DNA of 7,311 nucleotides from Desulfocapsa sp. (GCA_029934915.1 JAOZLI010000137.1:1-7311); one strand, 5' to 3'. Shown: positions 1-6,369, numbered from the stretch's first letter. The notes: generated by a model from the sequence alone, not told the origin. A program made the numbers and translations.

Positions 1-1056
1 ATGGAGTTGAGTCTCCTCCTGGGAATTCTGGAAAATATAAATGAAGCCCTGGTCACAATAGACCAGGAATCCACCGTCCATTTTTTCAATAAGGCTGCAG
101 AGGATATTTTTGGCTACCAACGTTCAGAGGTTATAGGGCGTAATCTCTCAGAAATATTAGCTCCCAGGTGTAGAGAAGAACATAACCATGCAGTTAAACG
201 CTTTGTTAAAAGCGGCAAAGCGACCCTGATCGGCCACGAGATGGAATTTAATGCCATGCGTAAAAATGGGTCGACCTTTCCAGCCTCAATTTCCTTTTCC
301 ATGACTAAAGTTGGCAAAGATATGTTTTTCACCGGGATTGTCCGGGACACGACAGAGACTAAAACCTTACAGGAAAATCTAATTCGTTCAGAGCGACTTG
401 CCGCTTTGGGCCAGACAGTTGCTGAAATAACCCATGAAATAAGAAATCCCCTTATGCTGATTGGTGGCTTTGCCAGGCAGCTCATCAAGTCGGTTTCTGG
501 AAAAAAAGATCAGGAAAAACTGTCTATTATTGCGGGGGAGATTGTAAGGCTTGAAAACATGCTCACCGATGTGAAATCGCTATATACTCCCTGGAGCCTG
601 GTGATCGAACAATTTGACGTTCACGATCTTCTTGAAGAGATCCATCATTTAGTTTCCACCTCTAACGTAGATAAAAAATTTACTGTGCACCTTAAGACCC
701 GGGAAAAGGGTCCCGTCATCGAGGGCGACAGAGAAAAGTTGAAACAGGTTGTGTTAAATATCATGAAGAACAGCATTGAGGCGCTGCCCGATGGCGGAGT
801 AATGTCATTGGAAATGGAGGAACGGGGCGATTCTATTGAGATAACCGTAAAAGACCAGGGGCATGGTATTCCTAAAGAATTACAGGAGAAAATATTTAAT
901 CCTTACTTTACTACTAAAAAGGGCGGAACCGGGCTTGGCCTGTGCGTCTCCCGAAGAATTGTTGAAGACCATAAAGGCAGCTCTCTTACCATTGAAAGTG
1001 AAGAGGGAAAAGGCACAACAGTCACAATATCTTTAGCCTGTAAACTTCCCGGCTGA
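1..1056 (+). CDS. PAS-domain sensor histidine kinase (5' end uncertain)
   Basis: A two-component sensor kinase that should autophosphorylate on a histidine and pass the phosphate to a response regulator not present here. Residues 1-118 read as a PAS domain (ENINEALVTID start, FNKAAEDIFGY, closing TGIVRDTTE). The HisKA dimerisation helix spans about 128-195, with the phospho-acceptor H145 in ITHEIRNP. The HATPase_c domain spans about 240-347: N box around N257 (NIMKNSIEAL), G1 box DQGHGI at 285-290, F box FNPYFTTK, G2 box GGTGLGL at 308-314. All catalytic motifs are intact. No membrane segment is visible, so as seen it is soluble. The ATG is the first base of the window, so no ribosome site can be checked. 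The protein could begin upstream with further sensor or membrane domains; 351 aa is enough for a complete soluble kinase. It is the only + strand gene and converges on the motA-like gene. Family certain, full extent unsure. Confidence 0.93.
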   Translation: MELSLLLGILENINEALVTIDQESTVHFFNKAAEDIFGYQRSEVIGRNLSEILAPRCREEHNHAVKRFVKSGKATLIGHEMEFNAMRKNGSTFPASISFSMTKVGKDMFFTGIVRDTTETKTLQENLIRSERLAALGQTVAEITHEIRNPLMLIGGFARQLIKSVSGKKDQEKLSIIAGEIVRLENMLTDVKSLYTPWSLVIEQFDVHDLLEEIHHLVSTSNVDKKFTVHLKTREKGPVIEGDREKLKQVVLNIMKNSIEALPDGGVMSLEMEERGDSIEITVKDQGHGIPKELQEKIFNPYFTTKKGGTGLGLCVSRRIVEDHKGSSLTIESEEGKGTTVTISLACKLPG

Positions 1057-1103
1057 GAATTTTTTGGCTTTTGACGATGCTGTCTGTTATCCAGAACAAC
1101 AGT

Positions 1104-1913
1104 TTATTCTTCCTGTTTAATATTAAAGCGTTCTTTTATTTTAGCATAGGAAACAAGGGTTTCTCTTCGTTCAGAAGGTGTGAGGAAAGATTCGAGTTTA
1201 GTCCTCAGGATCACGGGGTTTACCTCGGAATCGATAGCAATGACACCTTCCATAATAATTTTTTGCAGGAGAAGCTCCTGATTGGTACGTTCACGTACAA
1301 AAGCTGCGAAGGGAAGGAAGAAAAAATTTGCTAAAACGATGCCATACAGTGTTGAGGTCAGAGCTATGGGGATGGCGCTTAGTATTGTAGACGTATCGCC
1401 TATCCCACCAAGCATAGAGATTAGCCCCACAACCGATCCTGTTATACCAAATGCTGGAAAAAAATCAGCGATGGTGCGTAAAATTCGTTCGGAATCTTCA
1501 CGCCGCATTTTAAAAAAGTAGATCTCAGTATTGAGAATTTCACGGGTTTGATCCGGTGCGTAACCATCAACAAGGCAACCAAGCGCACGGCGCAGAAAAA
1601 GAATAGATGTTTCATTTTCCTCATCCTGTAAAGAGAGAATACCCTTCATCCGTGATTTAATGGAGAGATCTATCAGAATCTGTATGATTTCAGTCTCTTT
1701 CTTGATCTTTCCTCGGTAGGAACACCGCAAAACTTTAAAGACGATTGCCAGCTGTTCCGTTTTGAAACTGAGAAGTGCAGCACCAAAGGTTCCCCCGAAG
1801 ACGATAAGAAGCCCTGAAAAATTAAAATAGAGGGAAAGGTTTCCGTTAATAATAAAACCGAAACAGAAGAGAGCAATACAGGCAATGAGCCCGAGTATGT
1901 TTTTGTATTTCAT
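1104..1913 (-). CDS. MotA/TolQ/ExbB-type proton channel protein (MotA-like stator subunit)
   Basis: Inner-membrane ion-channel subunit expected to pair with the MotB-like protein just upstream and turn proton or sodium flow into force. The 269 aa contain four probable membrane helices at about 5-22, 32-50, 151-170 and 180-203. A large cytoplasmic loop lies between helices 2 and 3 and a cytoplasmic tail at the end, as in MotA. Helix 3 has PAFGITGSVVGLISML and helix 4 has ALTSTLYGIVLANFFFLP. P153 and P201 sit where MotA has its two functional prolines (P173 and P222 in E. coli). The loop motif LVDGYAPDQTREIL also fits MotA. Length is a little below E. coli MotA (295 aa). The ATG lies 10 bp after the stop of the motB-like gene and has no clear Shine-Dalgarno; no alternative start is seen, so translational coupling is likely. 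With no flagellar genes nearby, a non-flagellar stator remains possible. Confidence 0.9.
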   Translation of the reverse strand: MKYKNILGLIACIALFCFGFIINGNLSLYFNFSGLLIVFGGTFGAALLSFKTEQLAIVFKVLRCSYRGKIKKETEIIQILIDLSIKSRMKGILSLQDEENETSILFLRRALGCLVDGYAPDQTREILNTEIYFFKMRREDSERILRTIADFFPAFGITGSVVGLISMLGGIGDTSTILSAIPIALTSTLYGIVLANFFFLPFAAFVRERTNQELLLQKIIMEGVIAIDSEVNPVILRTKLESFLTPSERRETLVSYAKIKERFNIKQEE

Positions 1914-1923
1914 AATAAAATCA

Positions 1924-3084
1924 TCATAAGAGATTGTCGGATGTTGCCTTTACAGCAGGTGCCGGGCGTTTGGATATTATAATTTCAACCCGTCTGTTTG
2001 CTGCGCGGTTAGTTGTGTTGATATTGGGTTTTATCGGGCGATGTGAACCGTATCCGGAAACAACAAATTGCTGTGGATTCATGGCAGTTGAATCAATTAA
2101 AAATCGGGTAACAGTGCTGGCCCTGACCACAGACAGTTCCCAGTTGGAGGCAAATTTTGCAGAGTGCATGGGGCTGTTATCTGTGTGGCCAATCACGCTT
2201 ATCATATAGGGTGTGCGTTTAACAACTACTGCTATTTTCAGTAATGATTGTTTGGCAAGGGGAGAGAGTTCTGCCTGGCCAATACTGAAAAGCAAATCAC
2301 CCGTAAGGATGATGCGCATGGTTTTATCTGGAACCACTTCAATGGAAGCAAACTTTTCAAGGTTGTTCTCATCCAGTGTTTGTTTACTTATGTCGTAAAT
2401 TTCACTAAAAATATCAGTTGGTTTTTCTTCCTTTGCAGGTTCTGCGTCAACAATAATCGGATCCGGCTCAATGACATCAGGTTCAGGGGCTGTGGGAGGA
2501 AGAATTTTCGGTGCAGGGGTTATTTTTTCAGTAACTGCGATTGGTTGCACCACCGGTTCTATATCTGGTTCTATTGCTGCTAGTTTGGGCTCCAGTTCCA
2601 GTGCTTCTCTTTTTTGTTCTGGAGAAGAGCTGACCTTATCACGAAAAACCTCGTCAATATTCACCTCATCCAGTTCTACTTGGCTCACCTTAAAAACAGT
2701 GCCGCTGGCAATCAAAGGGGCGGTTTGGGTAAGGGGGACAATGGGTACGATGAGATCTTGGTCTCCTTCAATATCGATTGCATCTGTGGTGCTGCCGCCT
2801 ATCACTTCAGGAGTATTACTCACCAGGAAATCTTTATGTGTAGCCTGATAAACGAACATGGAAAGAAAAAGCACAAACATGGTCATCATCAGATCGGACC
2901 AGGCAATGGACCAGTGGGTAGGCTTTGGCAGCCGTGAGCGGTAAAAGGAATCTTCGACAATAAAGGTATTCTCTTGCAGTTGTTGAATAACAAGCGGGTG
3001 TACGTAAGATGACCCGGAATCCGCGGGAGGATCCGATGATTCCTGTGGAGGAGAATTGTTTGAGGATTTTGTCTGCTCTGTCAT
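1924..3084 (-). CDS. MotB-like protein with OmpA-type peptidoglycan-binding domain
   Basis: Partner of the downstream MotA-like channel: one transmembrane helix plus a periplasmic domain that grips peptidoglycan. Residues 1-57 are a hydrophilic cytoplasmic arm, rich in Ser/Pro at the start. A single helix follows at about 58-80 (SIAWSDLMMTMFVLFLSMFV). D64 matches the ion-carrying aspartate of MotB (D32 in E. coli). Residues about 86-225 form a long linker that turns acidic and Pro-rich (repeated EP, PEPD and EPDP). Residues about 250-372 are an OmpA/MotB domain: IGHTDN with D302, NWELSVVRAST with R321, GYGSHRP, then NRAANRRVEI. D302 and R321 correspond to the peptidoglycan-binding pair of OmpA. 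At 386 aa it is longer than flagellar MotB (about 308), mainly in the arm and linker. The ATG has no obvious ribosome site. It is first in a two-gene operon, with its own promoter at 3136-3164. Confidence 0.9.
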   Translation of the reverse strand: MTEQTKSSNNSPPQESSDPPADSGSSYVHPLVIQQLQENTFIVEDSFYRSRLPKPTHWSIAWSDLMMTMFVLFLSMFVYQATHKDFLVSNTPEVIGGSTTDAIDIEGDQDLIVPIVPLTQTAPLIASGTVFKVSQVELDEVNIDEVFRDKVSSSPEQKREALELEPKLAAIEPDIEPVVQPIAVTEKITPAPKILPPTAPEPDVIEPDPIIVDAEPAKEEKPTDIFSEIYDISKQTLDENNLEKFASIEVVPDKTMRIILTGDLLFSIGQAELSPLAKQSLLKIAVVVKRTPYMISVIGHTDNSPMHSAKFASNWELSVVRASTVTRFLIDSTAMNPQQFVVSGYGSHRPIKPNINTTNRAANRRVEIIISKRPAPAVKATSDNLL

Positions 3085-3135
3085 AACATATGTTGTTACG
3101 TTGTCTTATTTCTGAATGAACCAGTCTCTATTATT

Positions 3136-3164
3136 ATTGTATCGGAATGTTAGTGAATTTTCAA
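3136..3164 (-). promoter_or_regulatory. Sigma70-like promoter of the motB-motA operon
   Basis: On the - strand, TTGAAA (3164-3159) and TACAAT (3141-3136) are separated by 17 bp, each five of six to consensus. Transcription would start near 3129, about 45 nt before the motB-like ATG at 3084. It shows that the pair need not depend on read-through from the DUF1566 gene. No sigma28 (flagellar) type sequence was recognised. Confidence 0.6.
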
Positions 3165-3217
3165 AAGGTTGTTTTTAATTTAGATGAAAAAAAGCTTGTC
3201 GAATAGGGTGTTCCCCT

Positions 3218-3237
3218 TTGTAGTAGTTACGCTACAA
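3218..3237. repeat. Small inverted repeat at the stop of the DUF1566 gene
   Basis: TTGTAG (3218-3223) and CTACAA (3232-3237) form a six-base inverted repeat around an 8-base loop, with the TAG stop inside one arm. Seven T follow on the - strand (3193-3187), but 24 bases away and without a stem directly before them. At most a weak transcript end. Confidence 0.25.
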
Positions 3238-4071
3238 CCCTGTAATTCTGGTACGAACACAGCGCACACGGTGACCTTCAGTTTTTTTTCTCCAGATATC
3301 GTCTCCATTACCGAAGAAAATACTCCATGCACTATCCTGAGCGTCATTGGCGACGGTGGTAGCTGACCAGTAACTTGATGACTGACAAGGAATGGTTGGG
3401 GTAATGGCAGGATAATATCTGTTATAATCAACCAGTGATTTTAACTCGCGAATATCGGGTAATCGCCAATCGGTTTTACTGCCAAGAGATAGAGTTTCGC
3501 AGTAGTCAAGTGCATTTTGCCAGGTTTGAAGTGTGTCGCTGGTGTCTTTCTGCCATTCCAGGCTGGTTGCCTGGGCAATTACCGTGCTCTTTTTGTCGAT
3601 ATAGGCGTGTGTGATATGGGCAGGCTGAGTGGCACGGACGCATCGGACATAATAATTGTTGCTTTTGTGTACCCAGTGGTCAGCACCGTCCATACAAAAG
3701 ACACTCCATGCGTATGCCGGATTATCTGTGTGAGGGGTGGCTGACCAGTAAAACGAGCTTTGGCAAGTAAAGGTCTGTTGAATAGCAGGATAGAATTTGT
3801 CGTAATCTACGATGGATTCCAGTTCAGATTTGGTGGGTAGGTGCCAGTCGGTCAGATCTGCAAAGACAAGCTCGCTGCAGTAGGAAATAGCGTCCTGCCA
3901 TGGACGCTGTATATCCTCATTGGGAATAATCCACATTAAACCATTCTCATGGTAGGTAGATGGTAAAGGCGTGGAGTCCGTGGGCCAGACGGCAACTGGT
4001 GTAAGTAATAACGCAACCAGCAGTAATGCATAACGCGAAATAATTTCCTTTCTTTGCACAGTTCTGTTCAC
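3232..4071 (-). CDS. Exported protein with two DUF1566 (Lcl C-terminal-type) repeats
   Basis: Function unknown; predicted to leave the cytoplasm. Residues 1-30 form a Sec-type signal: a basic start with R3, R7 and K8, a hydrophobic core LLLVALLLTPVAV, then a polar stretch. No lipobox cysteine is seen. The rest is two tandem DUF1566 domains at about 44-147 and 168-273. DWHLPTKSELESIVDY at 75-90 recurs as DWRLPDIRELKSLVDY at 201-216, a period of 126 residues. Each unit also has W-x-x-A-x-x-YC, CQSSxYWSAT and a closing VRCVR. Cysteines C65, C103, C144 and C191, C229, C271 fall at matching places, so disulfides are likely; C126 is extra. DUF1566 is related to the C-terminal domain of the Legionella collagen-like adhesin and is often found in secreted proteins. 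The start is GTG; a second in-frame GTG at 4059 is possible. The gene has a strong promoter match of its own upstream. Confidence 0.85.
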   Translation of the reverse strand: MNRTVQRKEIISRYALLLVALLLTPVAVWPTDSTPLPSTYHENGLMWIIPNEDIQRPWQDAISYCSELVFADLTDWHLPTKSELESIVDYDKFYPAIQQTFTCQSSFYWSATPHTDNPAYAWSVFCMDGADHWVHKSNNYYVRCVRATQPAHITHAYIDKKSTVIAQATSLEWQKDTSDTLQTWQNALDYCETLSLGSKTDWRLPDIRELKSLVDYNRYYPAITPTIPCQSSSYWSATTVANDAQDSAWSIFFGNGDDIWRKKTEGHRVRCVRTRITGL

Positions 4072-4105
4072 CCTTTTCCGTTGAATGCTGTTGACTCTGT
4101 CAGTT

Positions 4106-4133
4106 ATTTCTCTTCTCTTTTAAGAGGAGAAAT
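4106..4133. repeat. Inverted repeat over the DUF1566 transcription start
   Basis: Outer arms ATTTCTC (4106-4112) and GAGAAAT (4127-4133) and inner arms CTCTT (4115-4119) and AAGAG (4122-4126) give 12 pairs with a two-base bulge and a two-base centre. It overlaps the edge of the -10 and the predicted start site near 4125, where a repressor would bind. A larger inverted repeat, GTTGACTCT (4090-4098) with AGAGTCAAC (4153-4161), surrounds it. No T tract follows on either strand. Confidence 0.4.
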
Positions 4134-4160
4134 TAGATACGGGGGCGTGCAGAGAGTCAA
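4132..4160 (-). promoter_or_regulatory. Sigma70-like promoter of the DUF1566 gene
   Basis: On the - strand, TTGACT (4160-4155) and TCTAAT (4137-4132) are separated by 17 bp, each five of six to consensus. Transcription would start near 4125, with a leader of about 54 nt before the GTG at 4071. The -35 lies inside the right arm of the ppk2 3' hairpin, and the -10 touches the inverted repeat at 4106-4133. Confidence 0.6.
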
Positions 4161-4189
4161 CGATAGCCTTATTATGCCATCGTCAACTC
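4154..4189 (-). terminator. 14-bp hairpin after the second ppk2 (possible terminator or 3' stabiliser)
   Basis: In - strand RNA, GAGUUGACGAUGGC (4189-4176) pairs along its full length with GCUAUCGUUGACUC (4167-4154) around an 8-base loop. Eleven pairs are Watson-Crick and three are G-U. In + strand RNA the same three positions would be A-C mismatches, so the structure belongs to the ppk2 transcript. It starts 32 bases after the stop codon. No U tract follows, so it is not a classic intrinsic terminator; a 3' stabiliser or processing site fits equally well. Confidence 0.5.
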
Positions 4190-4221
4190 AAGAAGGTAAA
4201 GGAGAAATTTCGTCTGGGAGA

Positions 4222-5115
4222 CTAACCGTGCAGTTTTTCAGGTGTCATTAAATTCTTTTCCATATGACGTAGTTCTTCAATTCCCGATATAACTATCTTT
4301 GGATCTGGAGTAAGTTTTTTTATGGGAAGCTTGTCTTCGTAGTCCATATTGGAAAGAATATGTTTAATGCAATTGATACGGGCAAGTTTTTTGTTGTCGG
4401 ATCGAATGACTGTCCAGGGTGCCATGGTACGGTTGGTCTCAGAGAGCATCTGGAATTTTCGAACGGCATATTCGTTCCAGTATTTTTGGGCCAGATTATC
4501 CACTGGTGAGAGTTTGTACTGTTTTAATGGATCCGTTTTTCTCGCATCAAAACGTTCTTTTTGTACATTCTTTGAAACTGAAAAATAAAATTTAAAAAGG
4601 GTGATACCGTCTTTTACAAGGAGTTCTTCAAGCATGGGGACGTCTTTTAAAAAACGTTTGTTTTGCTCGTCAGAACAAAATCCCATAACCGGTTCTACCA
4701 TGGCCCGATTATACCAGCTGCGGTCAAAGATGGTGAATTCACCTGCCGTTGGAAGGTGTGATGTGTAGCGTTGGAAATACCATTGGCTGAGTTCAGTCTC
4801 GTTGGGTTTGGCAAGCGCTACAACATTATATCTTCTGGGGTTGAGGTGAGCAATGATGCGCTTGATTGTTCCACCTTTCCCAGCGGCATCCCGCCCTTCA
4901 AAAATGGCCAAAACCCGTTTCCCGCTGGCTTGCATGGATTGCTGCATTTTCATCAGTTCGATCTGCAGGAGACGAAGGTCTTCTTCATATTGAAGATGCC
5001 ATTTTTTTATCATGACCGCCTGACGATTTTTGCTTTCCTTTGCATCAATATTTCTGATTGCTGTTCCTTCTGCCAGTTTGATTTTCTTCTGTTTGTCCTG
5101 TTTTTTATTGCTCAT
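4222..5115 (-). CDS. ppk2: Polyphosphate kinase 2 (PPK2, class I-like)
   Basis: Cytoplasmic kinase transferring phosphate between inorganic polyphosphate and nucleoside diphosphates; class I enzymes usually run towards NTP formation. The 297 aa form a single PPK2 domain from about residue 38. Walker A is GRDAAGKGG at 74-82. Walker B is FDRSWYNRA with D131, followed by EPVMGFC. The lid is ARKTDPLKQYKLS at 191-203. The C-terminal signatures APWTVIRSDNK (232-242) and PDPKIVISG (270-278) are also present. The motif variants (GRDAAGKGG, RKTDP) resemble class I rather than the class III form with DDP in the lid. Residues 1-35 are a short lysine-rich arm. The ATG has AAGGTG five bases upstream (5121-5126). 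It lies 184 bp after another ppk2, and no clear promoter is seen between them, so co-transcription through the palindrome is possible. Substrate preference (ADP or GDP) cannot be read from sequence. Confidence 0.94.
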   Translation of the reverse strand: MSNKKQDKQKKIKLAEGTAIRNIDAKESKNRQAVMIKKWHLQYEEDLRLLQIELMKMQQSMQASGKRVLAIFEGRDAAGKGGTIKRIIAHLNPRRYNVVALAKPNETELSQWYFQRYTSHLPTAGEFTIFDRSWYNRAMVEPVMGFCSDEQNKRFLKDVPMLEELLVKDGITLFKFYFSVSKNVQKERFDARKTDPLKQYKLSPVDNLAQKYWNEYAVRKFQMLSETNRTMAPWTVIRSDNKKLARINCIKHILSNMDYEDKLPIKKLTPDPKIVISGIEELRHMEKNLMTPEKLHG

Positions 5116-5120
5116 GGCGA

Positions 5121-5126
5121 CACCTT
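5121..5126 (-). promoter_or_regulatory. Ribosome binding site of the second ppk2
   Basis: AAGGTG on the - strand lies five bases before the ATG at 5115. It supports this start for the shorter PPK2. Confidence 0.6.
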
Positions 5127-5171
5127 TTTTGTTGTTTTGATATTCTTGATGGATTCGTAAAAAACTACTCT

Positions 5172-5252
5172 ACCATGAAGCGCATGAAGGGCATGAAGAA
5201 AAGAATGACGCGAATCAGTCTTTTACTTCATGTTCTTCATGCTCTTCATGGT
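5172..5252. repeat. Long imperfect palindrome built of 9-bp ATGAAG units
   Basis: The left arm (5173-5198) carries CATGAAG three times at a 9-bp period. The right arm (5226-5251) is its inverted counterpart with CTTCATG three times at the same period. The 26-bp arms differ at only three positions. A-T at 5172/5252 extends the outer end. AAAAGA (5199-5204) and TCTTTT (5219-5224) extend the inside, with one bulged A at 5225, leaving a 14-base loop. It fills much of the gap between the two ppk2 genes. On the - strand the stem is followed seven bases later by six T (5164-5159), so it could end or process the ppk2 transcript. It resembles a dispersed intergenic element; whether other copies exist cannot be told here. 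Confidence 0.85.
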
Positions 5253-5299
5253 GGTTATTATTTATTACGAGCTACGTGCTCTTGAGGGGAGGATCAGTT

Positions 5300-6361
5300 T
5301 TATCCCACAAAGCTTCCGAGTTTAATACGCTGGGCATCCATGTTTTCTTTTTCACGGGATCCAGAAATAACAACCTTAGGATCCGGTACAAAGTCAAGGG
5401 TATCATTTCCTCTGTCATAGGGAACTGCATTCAGAATGATTCGCATGGCATTCAAGCGGGCTTCATGTTTGTTGTTTGATCGAATGATGGTCCAGGGAGC
5501 TATGTTAGTGTGAGTTTTCTTTAACATTTCATATTTCTGGTTTGTGAAATCGTCCCAGCGGTCCTGGGCCTGAACGTCAATTTCCGAGAGCTTCCATTGT
5601 CGTAAGGGGTCTGTTTTTCGCCTTTTAAAACGTTTGGCCTGCTCTTCCTTGGTCACCGAGAAGTATAATTTTACCAGGATTGTACCCTGGCGAACCAGAT
5701 CTTTTTCAAAGCCAACGACTCCGCGCATAAAATTCTTATATTCTTCAGGCGTGCAAAATCCAAAAACAGGTTCCACCACAGCACGGTTGTACCAGCTTCT
5801 ATCAAAGAGGACGACTTCCCCACCACGAGGGAGCTGGGCAATATATTTCTGGAAAAACCATTGGGATTTTTCATTTTCACTTGGTTTTGCCATAGCCACA
5901 ACCCGATAATGTTTTTCGTTCATATATCGGGTGACCCGGCGGATAGTTCCACCTTTCCCTGCTGCATCACGACCCTCAAATAAAATAATCATCTTGCTAT
6001 TATTGCGTTCGAGGCATTTCTGCATTCTGATCAGTTCGGCCTGGTAGGGTTTGAGAGTCTCTTCCCTGTGGTAGCGACGGATTGCTTTCTTCTGGTACTT
6101 GCTCAGAGATTGGCAGCTTTGTTTCATTTCCACATATTCGCCAAGCAGGTCTTTGAGGATAACACCTTTCCTTTTAAAACGGATTATTTTGGGATTTTTT
6201 GCTTTTGGGAGTTTAATTTTTGCTTTTTTGGGTTCAGGCTTTGCCTGTTGTTTGCTTTTTTCAGCAGCTTTCATAGGTTTATTGGCTATCTTGGGGGCTT
6301 CTGTGGCCTTGGTTTCAGCTGCTGCTTTTTCAGCTTTAGCAGGTGCTTTTTTGACTGTCAT
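5300..6361 (-). CDS. ppk2: Polyphosphate kinase 2 with Lys/Ala-rich N-terminal tail
   Basis: Second PPK2 of the pair, 353 aa. Residues 1-66 are low-complexity and very basic, built of Lys, Ala, Pro and Glu (KAPAKAEKAA, KPEPKKAKIK), and look disordered. The kinase domain follows from about 75. Walker A is GRDAAGKGG at 130-138, Walker B is LFDRSWYNRA with D187, and the lid is RRKTDPLRQWKLS at 247-259. APWTIIRSNNK (288-298) and PDPKVVISG (326-334) complete the fold. All catalytic motifs are intact, so an active polyphosphate:NDP phosphotransferase is expected. It differs from its neighbour throughout, which points to an old duplication or two separate acquisitions rather than a recent copy. The ATG is well supported by GGAGG eight bases upstream. 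A promoter and a tandem-repeat operator candidate lie in the 135-bp gap before it, suggesting regulation separate from the luxR-type gene. The role of the tail (polyphosphate binding or nucleoid association) is inference only. Confidence 0.94.
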   Translation of the reverse strand: MTVKKAPAKAEKAAAETKATEAPKIANKPMKAAEKSKQQAKPEPKKAKIKLPKAKNPKIIRFKRKGVILKDLLGEYVEMKQSCQSLSKYQKKAIRRYHREETLKPYQAELIRMQKCLERNNSKMIILFEGRDAAGKGGTIRRVTRYMNEKHYRVVAMAKPSENEKSQWFFQKYIAQLPRGGEVVLFDRSWYNRAVVEPVFGFCTPEEYKNFMRGVVGFEKDLVRQGTILVKLYFSVTKEEQAKRFKRRKTDPLRQWKLSEIDVQAQDRWDDFTNQKYEMLKKTHTNIAPWTIIRSNNKHEARLNAMRIILNAVPYDRGNDTLDFVPDPKVVISGSREKENMDAQRIKLGSFVG

Positions 6362-6369
6362 ACTCCTTT

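Noticed and set aside
1084..1102. Terminator between the histidine kinase and the motA-like gene (CTGTT/AACAG stem)
   Set aside because: Five pairs with a nine-base loop and no clean T run are too weak to call. The convergent 47-bp gap has no better hairpin.
2248..2937. Overlapping + strand reading frames opposite the motB-like gene
   Set aside because: They lie opposite a clear OmpA-domain gene, show no family motifs and have no start signals; they are shadows of that gene's composition.
1104..3084. Zorya-type anti-phage defence (ZorA/ZorB are MotA/MotB-like)
   Set aside because: ZorA carries a long cytoplasmic coiled-coil tail and the system includes ZorC/D or ZorE. Here the A subunit is only 269 aa, the order is reversed, and no nuclease or helicase is nearby.
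3187..3193. Seven-T run on the - strand after the DUF1566 gene as an intrinsic terminator
   Set aside because: No GC-rich stem lies directly before it; the nearest inverted repeat is at the stop codon, 24 bases away.
5172..5252. CRISPR array
   Set aside because: The repeat units are only 9 bp, contiguous and arranged as inverted arms, with no spacers and no cas genes.
5175..5285. Small + strand frame of 36 codons starting MKRMKGMKKR within the palindrome
   Set aside because: It is created by the repeat units themselves, has no ribosome site, and the opposite arm gives a similar Met-Lys mini-frame. It is better read as a repeat artefact.
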